In this document: piece by piece, positions 37,979 to 46,561 of the stretch
Numbering within the stretch: position 1 is the first letter of the stretch
Layout of the letters: every line of letters begins with the position of its first letter
From: Nonomuraea longispora
Lineage (GTDB): Bacteria; Actinomycetota; Actinomycetes; Streptosporangiales; Streptosporangiaceae
Assembly (NCBI RefSeq): GCF_004348345.1
Contig: NZ_SMJZ01000008.1
Coordinates: 1-64,000, forward strand
Length of the DNA stretch: 64,000 nt
Direction of reading: 5' to 3'
Notes under the pieces: generated by a model
Databases searched by the model: none
Told to the model about the DNA's origin: nothing
Seen by the model: the letters and a program-made list of their open reading frames with translations, nothing else
Translations under genes and position numbers: made by a program

Positions 37979-38547
37979 CCACGACGACGATGTTCGCCCT
38001 CACCTGGGCCGTCCTGCTCGGCTCGGTGGCGCTGACCCTCTTCATGGCGGCCAAGCTCAGGTTCGTGCTCGATCCCTTCCGCCATCAGCCGGCCGACCTG
38101 GGACTCCCGGAGGGCGCGTCCGCGCCGGCCTTCTCCGCGTCCACGCTCGACGGGGCGGTGCTGGACACCGAGGACTACGCCGAGCGCGCCTTCACCCTCG
38201 TCTTCGTCTCCCACCACTGTCCGAGCTGCCGCGAGCACCTTCCCCACATGAAAGCGCTGTGGTCGCTGGCCGCGTCGGCGGGTAGCGAACTGGTGATGGT
38301 GGTCTTCGACGAAGAGTCAGGAAGCCGTGCCGAGGCCGAGCGCATGGTCGCCGAGCACGCCGTCCCGGCCCGGACCGTGCTGGCCGCGCCGGGCCACCCC
38401 TTGCGCGAACTCTACAACCCGCGGCAGGCCACGCCGCTGTACTGCCACGTGGAGTCAGGTGTGGTGCGCGGCAGCGGCCCGCTCGGTTCGCAGGGCTGGC
38501 AGAACCTCGTACGCGGCTGGCAGGCGGACGTCGTAGGTGCACGATGA
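37975..38547 (+). CDS. membrane-anchored thioredoxin-like protein (MauD-like)
   Basis: A 190-residue protein. An N-terminal helix (MFALTWAVLLGSVALTLFMA) anchors it, and the redoxin domain starts near residue 45 (GASAPAFSASTLDG). The active site is VSHHC82-P-S-C85REH, a CxxC. ATGA overlap with the MauE gene. MauD-type proteins oxidise or isomerise substrate thiols outside the membrane, here plausibly those of the four-Cys peptide. Confidence 0.85.
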   Translation: MTTTTMFALTWAVLLGSVALTLFMAAKLRFVLDPFRHQPADLGLPEGASAPAFSASTLDGAVLDTEDYAERAFTLVFVSHHCPSCREHLPHMKALWSLAASAGSELVMVVFDEESGSRAEAERMVAEHAVPARTVLAAPGHPLRELYNPRQATPLYCHVESGVVRGSGPLGSQGWQNLVRGWQADVVGAR

Positions 38548-39272
38548 CACCGGCATGGGAGTGCGAGGCGGCCGTCAAACGGTTCGCGGAGCGGACGGCC
38601 GTCGACGGCGCGACCTTCCGCTGCGAGTACGGGCAGATCACCGTGCTGCTGGGGCACAACGGGGCCGGCAAATCCACGCTGTTCAGGGCGGCGGCCGGGC
38701 TCGTACGGCTCGACGCGGGCGCCACGCTGGTCGGCGGCCACGCACCGGGCACCACCCGGGCCCAGCAGACGGTGTCCTACATGCCGGAGCAGCCCGATCT
38801 GTACCCGGGAGTGTCGGTCTGGGAACACATCACCTTCGTCGCCCTGGCCTACCGGTTGCGCGCATGGGAGCCCCGCGCCCGTGAACTGCTGGAACGATTC
38901 GAGCTCACCGACCGGCGCGACGCGCTGCCCCACGAGCTCTCGCAGGGGCTGAGGCGCCGGCTCGCCCTGGTCATGGCACTGCTGCACGGAGCCAGGGTGT
39001 TGCTGCTCGACGAGCCGTTCAACGGCTTGGACCCCCACAGCGCCATGCGGTTGCGCGCCACCCTCGGCGACCTGGCGGCGGGTGGTGCGGCCGTCGTGGT
39101 GGCCACCCACATCCTGCATGACGCACAGCGCATCGCCGATCACGTGATCGTGCTGGAGCGCGGGCGGGTCATCGCCGGCGGCGACCTGTCCAGCCTCGTG
39201 CGTCAGGCGGGGTTGGCCGGGCGGACCGGGCTCGAGGACGTCTATCTCGCTCTGACGGCGGAGAGCCGATGA
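38544..39272 (+). CDS. ABC transporter ATPase
   Basis: A 242-residue ATP-binding subunit: Walker A GHNGAGKST, signature-like ELSQGLRRRLAL (Ser-Gln-Gly), Walker B VLLLDEPFNGLD, switch His in ATHILHD. It fits the CcmA/antibiotic-export type that pairs with a separate permease. ATGA overlaps on both sides. It should power export of the mature peptide. Confidence 0.9.
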   Translation: MTPAWECEAAVKRFAERTAVDGATFRCEYGQITVLLGHNGAGKSTLFRAAAGLVRLDAGATLVGGHAPGTTRAQQTVSYMPEQPDLYPGVSVWEHITFVALAYRLRAWEPRARELLERFELTDRRDALPHELSQGLRRRLALVMALLHGARVLLLDEPFNGLDPHSAMRLRATLGDLAAGGAAVVVATHILHDAQRIADHVIVLERGRVIAGGDLSSLVRQAGLAGRTGLEDVYLALTAESR

Positions 39273-40765
39273 ACGAGTTCGCGGCCGCGAGCCGCGCCCT
39301 CGCCCATCTCTCCTTCGCCGCCTGGTCCCGGCGGGTGCGGGAACTGCGCCCGTGGCGGATGGTGCTGCTCGCCGCAGGGGCGGCACTGGTGGCCCTGCTC
39401 CAGTTGCGGCTCACCGCGCTCGCGCCTCCCGGCCAGGACGGCGTGGCCGACCGGGTCGTCACCGTCGCGCCGCTGATCCTGCCCCTGCTGCTGCTGACCG
39501 CGACGCGCCGCTCGCCGCTGCGGCTGTCGACCGCCGACGCCTCGTGGTCGCTGACCGCTCCCGGAGGCGGCCGTGCCCTGCTGGCCAGGCATCTGCTGGC
39601 CGGGCCGGCACGTTTCGCGCTGATGGTCCTGGCCGCCGGAGTGCTCACCCGCTGGTGGGCGGGGTTCGACCCGACGTGGGCGTGGCAACCGGCCGCTGCC
39701 TGCGCGGTGCTGCTCCTGCTGTTCGGACTGGTCGCCTGCGTACGCCACCTGCTGGCGCTGGGGTCCGCCCCGGCGCGAGTGACCCTGCGCGTCGCCGGAG
39801 CGGCGTGGGCCGTGGCGATGCTGATCTCGTACGCCTCCGACCTGCCCGCCGCGGCCTGGGTACGGCTCGCGCCGCTCGTGCGGGGACTGGCCGGACTGTT
39901 GTTCGAACCGGCACCAGGATCCGCGCCGCTGCTGCTGGCCGGTCTGGCGTCTCTGATGTGCGCGGCGGCCCTCCTGATCGCCGTGGCCGACGGCTACCAG
40001 GAGCCCGCCGACGCGGCTGCGCGGGAGAGGGCCGGTGCGCAGGAGGTGCTGCGCGACTCCCACTCAGGTCAGGAACTGGGAGCCGAGCGGTTCCGGACGG
40101 GGGCCGCCTCGCTGAGACCCCCTTCGGCACTCACCGGTGAGCGGGCGGTGTTCTACCGGGCACTGGCGCAGGAGCGGCGGGTGCTGGCCGACCGCCTGGT
40201 CATGCCCGTCCTGCTCCTGGCGGCGGTGGTGGGACTCATGGTGGTGGCTCCCGCGTACGGCTGGGTGCCGCTGCTGCCCGCGGTGCCGCATCTGCTGGGC
40301 GAGCATCTCGTCGGAGGGGTGGCAGTCGAGCGCGACCACCACTTCGCGCGGGTGACGGGCATGCGGATGGAGCGGGTCCTGATCTGGGCCAACATCCTCC
40401 CAGTGGCGCGCACGGCCGTGGCGCTGGAGGTGCTGTGGTTGCCCCAGATCTTCTCGCCCGTGGTCGAGGCGCCCCTGTGGTGGGCCGGGGTGCTGCTGGC
40501 TCCGATCACCGCCGTGCTCGTCGGCGGCGCGGGCGAGCTGGCCGGCTCGCTCATCGACCCGATCGCCGCGAGGTTCACGGTCGCGCTGGCAGTGTGCGGG
40601 CTCGGCTGGACGCCGTGCGCGGTCCTGCTGGCCGCGGACACGCCACTGCCCATGGTGGTGGCGAGCCTGTCGACGGCGGCGGTGGCGGTCTGGGCCGGTG
40701 CGGCCCTTGCCGCAGCTCCGCGCACACCGTGGCCGCTCCGCCGCCCCGGCGAGCTCAGGTCGTGA
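39269..40765 (+). CDS. ABC transporter permease, 498 residues
   Basis: An integral membrane protein with about ten to twelve hydrophobic segments (for example MVLLAAGAALVALLQLRL, LVMPVLLLAAVVGLMVVAP, MVVASLSTAAVAVWAGAALA). It has no recognisable motif beyond its position, 4 bp overlapped with the ATPase gene. It is the last gene of the operon, and its end overlaps the convergent SDR gene by 11 bp (40755-40765). Confidence 0.8.
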   Translation: MNEFAAASRALAHLSFAAWSRRVRELRPWRMVLLAAGAALVALLQLRLTALAPPGQDGVADRVVTVAPLILPLLLLTATRRSPLRLSTADASWSLTAPGGGRALLARHLLAGPARFALMVLAAGVLTRWWAGFDPTWAWQPAAACAVLLLLFGLVACVRHLLALGSAPARVTLRVAGAAWAVAMLISYASDLPAAAWVRLAPLVRGLAGLLFEPAPGSAPLLLAGLASLMCAAALLIAVADGYQEPADAAARERAGAQEVLRDSHSGQELGAERFRTGAASLRPPSALTGERAVFYRALAQERRVLADRLVMPVLLLAAVVGLMVVAPAYGWVPLLPAVPHLLGEHLVGGVAVERDHHFARVTGMRMERVLIWANILPVARTAVALEVLWLPQIFSPVVEAPLWWAGVLLAPITAVLVGGAGELAGSLIDPIAARFTVALAVCGLGWTPCAVLLAADTPLPMVVASLSTAAVAVWAGAALAAAPRTPWPLRRPGELRS

Positions 40766-41537
40766 GTGAGGTGACGAAGCGGGACATGCCGGTGAGCCAC
40801 CGGTCGGGGTCCTCGGCTTTGCGGCGTACGTACTCCGCCACCTCCGGATGCGGAAATATGTGGAACCGTTCCGCCGCCAGGCCGTCGATCACCGTGCCCG
40901 CCACGTCCGCCGGGTCCAGGACGGGCCCGGACGCGCTGACGGCCCTCGCGGTCAGGTGGTCGTCCTCCAGGCCCTGCTCCAGCATCGCCGTACGCACTCC
41001 CTGCGGGCACAGCACGCTCACCTTGATGCCTTCGGGGGCGTAGCGGATGGCCAGCCATTCGGCGAACGCGATCGCCGCCGCCTTCGTCACCGCGTACGGC
41101 GCGTCTCCGGGGCAGCTGATCAGCCCCGCCGCCGAGCAGGTGTTGAGCAGGTAGCCCCCGCCGCGAGCGATCATGGACGGTACGGCGGCGCGGGCGGCGT
41201 GGACGTGGGCCAGCACGTTGACCGCGTAGAGGCGGTTCCAGTCCTGGACGGAGGCGTCCAGGCCGTGGCCGCCGATGACGCCGGCGTTGGAGCAGAACAG
41301 GTCGACGGGGCCGAACGGGGTGTCGACGAGCGCGGCGACCTCCTGCTCGGACGACACGTCCACGCGTACGGCCGCCGCCCGGTCGCCGATCTCCGCGGCC
41401 ACCGCGCTCGCCCTGGCGGCGTCGAGGTCGGCGACCACCACGCCCGCCGCTCCCTCCGCGGCGAACCTGCGGGCCATCGCCCTGCCGATCCCGCCGGCCG
41501 CGCCCGTGACGACGACGACCTTGTCCTGTACGCGCAT
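40755..41537 (-). CDS. SDR family oxidoreductase
   Basis: A 260-residue classical SDR: TGAAGGIGRAM (NAD(P) loop), DLFCSNAGV, NTCSAAGL (Ser), YAVTK (Tyr/Lys). ATG 41537 has GGAGGAG upstream. The C-terminal EDPDRWLTGMSRF helix is seen in similar dehydrogenases of actinobacteria. Its substrate is unknown and it is not in the RiPP operon by direction. Confidence 0.88.
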   Translation of the reverse strand: MRVQDKVVVVTGAAGGIGRAMARRFAAEGAAGVVVADLDAARASAVAAEIGDRAAAVRVDVSSEQEVAALVDTPFGPVDLFCSNAGVIGGHGLDASVQDWNRLYAVNVLAHVHAARAAVPSMIARGGGYLLNTCSAAGLISCPGDAPYAVTKAAAIAFAEWLAIRYAPEGIKVSVLCPQGVRTAMLEQGLEDDHLTARAVSASGPVLDPADVAGTVIDGLAAERFHIFPHPEVAEYVRRKAEDPDRWLTGMSRFVTSLTT

Positions 41538-41641
41538 CCGTGCTCCTCCCGAGCCCAAGCCCGGTCCGGCCGGAACCCGAACCTGTACCTGAGCCGGCCG
41601 ACCGGTACCAGAACATGATTCTAATGCGGCGGAACCGGCCG

Positions 41642-41663
41642 CAGATGAGAGTTTTCTCATCTG
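41642..41663. promoter_or_regulatory. inverted repeat before the acidic-tail gene
   Basis: CAGATGAGA, loop GTTT, TCTCATCTG: a perfect 9-bp inverted repeat, 31 bp before ATG 41694. It is a likely binding site, perhaps for the response regulator encoded at 43523-44185. Confidence 0.5.
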
Positions 41664-41693
41664 GACCTCAGCGTGGTCTCCTCAAAGGCCGTC

Positions 41694-42080
41694 ATGCTCG
41701 ACCCCATGAAGCAGCGGGGAACGGTGATCCTGCTCGTCCTGGCGGCGGCAGTGGCGGGATTCATGTCGGTGGGGCTGGTGCGGGCGTCCGAGGAACCCGA
41801 CCTGGGCGGGCCGGTCGTGGTGACGCCCTCATCCGACGGGCGCAGCGCGTACGACCCCCGGACCTCAGAACCCCGCACGTCCGAAACCGCCCCGAGCGGT
41901 CAGAAGACCTCCGAACCCGCAGTCTCCGGCTCGCCGTCCAAGAGCCCGGAACCCCGCCACAGCATGGGCCCCACGCCGCGCACGACGAAGGCGGAGCCGG
42001 TCAGACCGCCTTCGCCGAGACCGGGCGGGGGCGATGACGACGATGATGGTGACGACGACGACGATGATGACGACGACTGA
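41694..42080 (+). CDS. small exported protein with poly-Asp tail
   Basis: 128 residues from ATG 41694 (AAAGG 5 bases upstream). One N-terminal hydrophobic segment (GTVILLVLAAAVAGFMSVGL) is followed by a Ser/Pro/Thr-rich spacer and a C terminus of about 15 Asp with one Gly, encoded by GAC/GAT runs at 42033-42077. The tail could bind Ca2+ or other cations outside the cell. It lies 12 bp before the sensor kinase gene. Confidence 0.7.
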   Translation: MLDPMKQRGTVILLVLAAAVAGFMSVGLVRASEEPDLGGPVVVTPSSDGRSAYDPRTSEPRTSETAPSGQKTSEPAVSGSPSKSPEPRHSMGPTPRTTKAEPVRPPSPRPGGGDDDDDGDDDDDDDDD

Positions 42081-42092
42081 CGGGGAGGGCGC

Positions 42093-43526
42093 ATGCGGGT
42101 GAGCGCCCGTGCCCGGATCGTGGGCTGGATGCTCGCCGTCGTCGGACTCGCGCTCTCAGTGTCGATCTTCGCGACCTGGTCCGTCCTGCTGGCCCGGCTC
42201 GACAGCCGGATCAACCTCGAGATCAGCAACGAGGTGGACAAACTGCGCGCCTACGTCCACCCGGAAAGCGGCCACTCCTTCACCAGACTCGACGACCTGC
42301 TCGACGGCTACCTGTCGGTCAACACGCCCGACCGGTGGGAGACCTTCTTCAGCATCGTCGACGGCGAGGCCCACAAGGTCACCGCCATCCCGCCACCCGT
42401 GCGCCTCGACGCCGACGCCGAGCTGGTCGCCGACCTGGCCGAGGCCACCGAGGCCGAGCGCGGCACGGTGGACAGCGCGCAGGGCCCGGTGAAGTACGCC
42501 GTGATCCCCGTACGCGTGCAGGGCGATCCCCGCCAGGGCCACCTGGTCGTGGCGATCTTCTACGAGCGGCACCGCGACGAGATCGTGGAGGCGGTGAGCA
42601 CGCTCGGGCTGTCCGCGCTGGCCGCGATGACGTTGTCCGGCGGCGCCGGCTGGCTGGTGGCCGGGCGGGTGCTCGCCCCGGTACGCCTCGTCAGGCAGAC
42701 CGCGGAGCAGATCAGCGACTCCACCGACCTCACGCGCCGGCTCGACGTGCCCGGCAATGACGACGTGGCGGCGCTGGCCGGGACGTTCAACCACATGCTC
42801 GACCGGCTGGAGCGCGCGTTCGTCGGTCAGCGGCGGTTCCTGGACGACGCCGGTCACGAGCTGCGCACCCCGATCACGGTCATCCGCGGTCACCTGGAGC
42901 TCATGGGCGACGACCCCGCCGACCGCGCGGAGACCATCGCCCTGGTCACCGACGAGCTCGACCGCATGAACCGCATCGTCGACGACCTGCTCACCCTCGC
43001 CAAGGCCGAGCAGCCGGGCTTCCTCACGGTCGACGACGTCGAGCTGGCCGACCTGACCGTCAGCGTGGTCGCCAAGGCCCGCGCGCTCGGCGAACGCCGG
43101 TGGCGGGTCGACGAGGTGGCCGAGGCGCGGATGCCCGCCGACCGCCAGCGGCTCACCCAGGCGCTCATGCAGCTGGCGGCCAACGCCGTGCGCCACACGG
43201 CCGAAGGCGACCTGATCGCCGTCGGGTCCGCCGTTCGCGACCAGTACGTGGAGCTCTGGGTGCGCGACAGCGGCCCGGGAGTGCCGCCCGCCGAGCGCGA
43301 ACGCATCTTCGGGCGGTTCGTACGCGGCAGTGGCCGCACCGGCGCCCACGACGGCGCCCACGACGGCGCCCACGAGGGGGCCCACGACGGGGCCGGCCTC
43401 GGGCTGGCCATCGTCAAGTCCATCGCCGAGGCCCATGGAGGCGACGTGAAAGTGACGGAGGCTCCGGGCGGAGGAGCCAAATTTGTCATGACGCTGCCGC
43501 TGCGGCAGTTGTGGAGGCAGTGGTGA
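42093..43526 (+). CDS. sensor histidine kinase
   Basis: A 477-residue HK: helix 1 at ~10-35, extracellular part (residues ~36-165), helix 2 (LSALAAMTLSGGAGWLVAGR), HAMP, phospho-acceptor FLDDAGHELRTPITVIRGH, N-box ALMQLAANAVRHTA, G1 VRDSGPGVPPAER, G2 GAGLGLAIVKSIAEAHGG. An unusual insert of four GAHD/E units stands between G1 and G2 (residues 417-432). ATG 42093 has GGGGAGGG upstream. Its stop overlaps the RR start by 4 bp. Confidence 0.93.
   Translation: MRVSARARIVGWMLAVVGLALSVSIFATWSVLLARLDSRINLEISNEVDKLRAYVHPESGHSFTRLDDLLDGYLSVNTPDRWETFFSIVDGEAHKVTAIPPPVRLDADAELVADLAEATEAERGTVDSAQGPVKYAVIPVRVQGDPRQGHLVVAIFYERHRDEIVEAVSTLGLSALAAMTLSGGAGWLVAGRVLAPVRLVRQTAEQISDSTDLTRRLDVPGNDDVAALAGTFNHMLDRLERAFVGQRRFLDDAGHELRTPITVIRGHLELMGDDPADRAETIALVTDELDRMNRIVDDLLTLAKAEQPGFLTVDDVELADLTVSVVAKARALGERRWRVDEVAEARMPADRQRLTQALMQLAANAVRHTAEGDLIAVGSAVRDQYVELWVRDSGPGVPPAERERIFGRFVRGSGRTGAHDGAHDGAHEGAHDGAGLGLAIVKSIAEAHGGDVKVTEAPGGGAKFVMTLPLRQLWRQW
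43341..43388 (+). repeat. four 12-bp tandem repeats in the kinase gene
   Basis: GGCGCCCACGAC x2, GGCGCCCACGAG and GGGGCCCACGAC in tandem, encoding GAHD, GAHD, GAHE, GAHD in the ATP-lid region of the kinase. Such repeats vary in number by slippage. Confidence 0.9.
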
Positions 43527-44185
43527 ACCGTATTCTCATCGCCGAGGACGAGTCCAGGATCGCTTCCTTCGTGGAGAAGGGGCTGCGGGCCAACGGCTTC
43601 GTGACCGCCGTGGTCGGCGACGGGGTCGTCGCGTACGACCTGGCCTGCGGGGGCGGGTTCGACCTGCTCATCCTCGACATCGGGCTGCCGCTGAGCGACG
43701 GGTTCACGGTGCTGCGGCGGCTGCGCGAGTCGCGGGTCACCATGCCCGTGATCATCCTGACCGCGCGTGACAGCGTGAGCGACACCGTGGCGGGGCTGGA
43801 GGGCGGCGCCGACGACTACATCGCCAAACCCTTCGCCTTCGAGGAGCTCCTGGCCAGGGTGCGGCTGCGGCTGCGCGCGGAGCGCACACCCGAGGTGACC
43901 GTGCTGCGGGTGTCGGACCTGTCACTCGACCTGCGCACGCGGCGGGCGTACGTCGGGGACCGCGCGGTCGACCTGTCGGCCAGGGAGTTCGCGCTGGCGG
44001 AGATCTTCTGCCGTCACCCCGACCAGGTGCTGACCCGCGAGCAGCTGCTCAGCCACGTGTGGGGCTTCGACTTCGACCCGGGCTCCAACGTCGTGGACGT
44101 GTACGTACGCTATCTGCGCCGCAAGATCGGCGCCGAGCGCATCGAGACCGTGCGCGGCACCGGATACCGGATGAGAGCCGCCTAA
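43523..44185 (+). CDS. OmpR/PhoB-family response regulator
   Basis: A 220-residue regulator: receiver with acidic pocket (AEDES), phospho-acceptor Asp in LLILDIGLP, Thr in VIILTARD, Lys in DDYIAKPF; C-terminal winged helix (LSAREFALAEIFCRHPDQVL, DVYVRYLRRKIG, VRGTGYRM). GTG 43523 overlaps the kinase TGA. It forms a cognate pair with the kinase. Confidence 0.95.
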   Translation: MNRILIAEDESRIASFVEKGLRANGFVTAVVGDGVVAYDLACGGGFDLLILDIGLPLSDGFTVLRRLRESRVTMPVIILTARDSVSDTVAGLEGGADDYIAKPFAFEELLARVRLRLRAERTPEVTVLRVSDLSLDLRTRRAYVGDRAVDLSAREFALAEIFCRHPDQVLTREQLLSHVWGFDFDPGSNVVDVYVRYLRRKIGAERIETVRGTGYRMRAA

Positions 44186-44255
44186 TCATCACCTCACGGT
44201 TGCTTCACCCCCTACGTAGAGGCTGTTCATCAACGGCACTACAGAGGGAGAAAAC

Positions 44256-44825
44256 GTGGCAACCGGGTTGGTGATGGACCTCGCGGCGATCGTCGCGCTG
44301 GCCTACGGGCTCTACTATCGGCGGCACCACCGGCGCGACCTGCTGTTCGCCTACGTCGCGCTCAACGTGGGCATCTTCGCCGTGGTGTCCCTGCTGCTCG
44401 TCCAGCGCGTCGACATCGCGGTCGGGTTCGGGTTGTTCGGGGTGTTGTCGATCATCCGGCTGCGGTCCAGCGAGATCACCCAGCAGGAGATCGCCTACTA
44501 CTTCATCGCGATCGTGCTGGGGCTGGTCAACGGCCTGGCCGGGGCGTGGCCGCTGACCGCGCTGCTGCTGAACGGCGTGCTGCTGGCGATCATGTACGTC
44601 GCCGACCACCCCCGGCTGCTCGGCCGCACCCGGCAGCAGGTCGTGACGCTGGACGTCGTGCACGCCGACCCCGACCTGCTCCGCGCCGACCTGGAGAGCC
44701 GGCTGCGCGCGCGGGTGCTGCACTGCGTGGTCACCCAGGTCGACTACGTGCGTGACGTGACCGTGGTCGACGTGCGCTACGCGGTCCCCAAGACGGCGCC
44801 CAGGATGACGGGAGTGCGGCGATGA
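44256..44825 (+). CDS. DUF4956 membrane protein
   Basis: A 189-residue protein from GTG 44256: four N-terminal helices (LVMDLAAIVALAYGLYY, LLFAYVALNVGIFAVVSLLL), the family motif GFGLFGVLSIIRLRSSEITQ, and a soluble C-terminal part. DUF4956 genes very often stand beside VTC-domain genes, as here (ATGA overlap 44822-44825). The membrane partner may place the polymerase at the membrane. Confidence 0.88.
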   Translation: MATGLVMDLAAIVALAYGLYYRRHHRRDLLFAYVALNVGIFAVVSLLLVQRVDIAVGFGLFGVLSIIRLRSSEITQQEIAYYFIAIVLGLVNGLAGAWPLTALLLNGVLLAIMYVADHPRLLGRTRQQVVTLDVVHADPDLLRADLESRLRARVLHCVVTQVDYVRDVTVVDVRYAVPKTAPRMTGVRR

Positions 44826-45619
44826 CGGACGCGGACGTGCTGCTCGCCGGGGTGGCCGCGGCCGCCAGGCCGGTCGGGCTGGCGGACGTGCCCGAGCTGA
44901 TGAGCCGGGTCGACTGCAAATATCTCGTGACGGGCACGACCATGGCCCGGCTGGCGGGGGAACTGGGGGACCGGTTCTCCGTGCTCCGCATCGGCGGCAG
45001 ACGGCAGTTCCGCTACACCTCGACCTACTTCGACACCCCCGACCTGCTCACCTTCCGCCAGCACCGGCAGGGGCGGCGGCGCAGGTTCAAGCTGCGCACC
45101 CGCACCTATCTGGACGGCGGAGGGCGGTGGCTGGAGCTCAAGCTCAGCGGCGCGCGCGGCAGCACCGACAAACACCGCATCCCGTACGACGGCGTGCCCG
45201 CGCACATCCTCACCCAGGAGGCGCGCGACTTCGTGCACAACACCCTGGTCGGCGAGTTGCGTCTCACCCCGCCCGCCGGGCTCGGGCCGGTGCTGTCCAC
45301 CGACTACCGGCGCGTGACGCTCATCGACCGGGCGGGCGCGGCCCGGCTCACCTGCGACACGGGGCTGCTCTGCCACGACGGGCACCGGCGCGTGCCCGCC
45401 CGGCGCGACCTGGTGCTGCTGGAGTCGAAGTCGGCCGACGGCAGGGCCCTGGTGGACAGGGTGCTGCGCGGGATGGGGGTGCGGCCGGTCAGCGTGAGCA
45501 AGTACTGCATCGGGATGGCGGCGATGCGGGAACTGCCCGGCAGCAACCGCTGGCGTCCGGTGGTGCGGCGCTATCTCGAGCCCCAGGGGGAGATTTCCTG
45601 TCTCAGCCAGGTGGCATAG
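44822..45619 (+). CDS. VTC-domain polyphosphate polymerase
   Basis: A 265-residue protein with the VTC tunnel-fold motifs: SRVDCKYLVTG, FRYTSTYFDTPDL, RRRRFKLRTRTYLDG, WLELKLSGARG, DYRRVTL, LVLLESKSADG and SVSKYCIGMAAM. The basic Arg/Lys residues in these strands bind the phosphate chain; VTC enzymes make polyphosphate from ATP. The Asp-rich secreted protein and kinase pair upstream may relate to phosphate or cation stress, which is inference. Confidence 0.9.
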   Translation: MTDADVLLAGVAAAARPVGLADVPELMSRVDCKYLVTGTTMARLAGELGDRFSVLRIGGRRQFRYTSTYFDTPDLLTFRQHRQGRRRRFKLRTRTYLDGGGRWLELKLSGARGSTDKHRIPYDGVPAHILTQEARDFVHNTLVGELRLTPPAGLGPVLSTDYRRVTLIDRAGAARLTCDTGLLCHDGHRRVPARRDLVLLESKSADGRALVDRVLRGMGVRPVSVSKYCIGMAAMRELPGSNRWRPVVRRYLEPQGEISCLSQVA

Positions 45620-45628
45620 TGATCGCCC

Positions 45629-46561
45629 ATGGAGGAGTCGATGCAACAGGCGCTCGCCACGCACATCCACGTGGAGGTGGCGATCGGGCGCCGCACGTTC
45701 GAGCAGGTGGTCCGTGGCGCCGTGGACGTCTGGGGGAGGGAGGTCGACGATCACGATCTCTTCGTGCGCACGGCCGAAGAGATCGCCGGGCGCGCGTTCG
45801 CCGATCACCTCGCGGCACAGGCGGCCTGGCCGGAGGTCACCGAAAGCGACCGGCTGAGCATGGCCATGATCGACCTCGCGATGGCCGGCATCCTGTCGCG
45901 CGAGAGCTACACCGACTGCCTCAACTGCGGGACCACGGAGATCGGGGGCGAGCTCGCCAAGCTCCCCGGCATGCGCGGCTACACCTTCTACCACCATCAG
46001 GACGCCCAGGCGGCGGCCGGGGGCGGCGGGGTCATGCTCGCCTACGGGGCCACCGGCGACGGCGACGCCGCCACGATAGGCGCGGAGATCGTGGCGGCCT
46101 GCCGGCGCCGCGGCCTGGAGGCCGAATGGGACGGCGACGCCCGGCAGCGCGTCCACGTGCCGGTCGACTGGCGGCGGCGGCGCTTCGGGCCGCTGGCCGG
46201 CCACCCGGGCGCGCCGACGCCGCCCGGCGGACCCGCCGTGCCGGTCACCTTCTGCGACTACACCTCGATCTCGGGCGACGACCCTGTGGACATGTCCGTG
46301 CAGGAGTGCCGCGACCTGATGCTCTGGCTGACCCCGCACGACGGCAACTTCGCCTGCTACCGAGGGCGGTCGGGGCCCACCCTGCAGTTCATGTGGGAGG
46401 CGGGGATGCGGCTGTGGGCGGAGACGCCCGATCTCGCGGCGCGGTGCTCGCGCGGGCGGCACGTTACCGTGGACGAGGCGCTGGAGCTGGTCACACTCCA
46501 CGTCAGGGACGGCGGGATCGCGCCGGAGGATCTCGGGGAGGCGCGGACGGTGCCGTGGTGA
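45629..46561 (+). CDS. DUF6891 domain protein
   Basis: A 310-residue cytosolic protein. The middle has SYTDCLNCGTTEIGGEL, GYTFYHHQDAQAAAGGGG, MLAYGA and EIVAACRRRGLEAEWDG, the signature of DUF6891 proteins; a C-terminal part (VTFCDYTSISGDDPVDMSVQ..) appears fused. Start ATG 45629 or 45641. Its end overlaps the convergent kinase gene by 59 bp. Function unknown. Confidence 0.75.
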   Translation: MEESMQQALATHIHVEVAIGRRTFEQVVRGAVDVWGREVDDHDLFVRTAEEIAGRAFADHLAAQAAWPEVTESDRLSMAMIDLAMAGILSRESYTDCLNCGTTEIGGELAKLPGMRGYTFYHHQDAQAAAGGGGVMLAYGATGDGDAATIGAEIVAACRRRGLEAEWDGDARQRVHVPVDWRRRRFGPLAGHPGAPTPPGGPAVPVTFCDYTSISGDDPVDMSVQECRDLMLWLTPHDGNFACYRGRSGPTLQFMWEAGMRLWAETPDLAARCSRGRHVTVDEALELVTLHVRDGGIAPEDLGEARTVPW

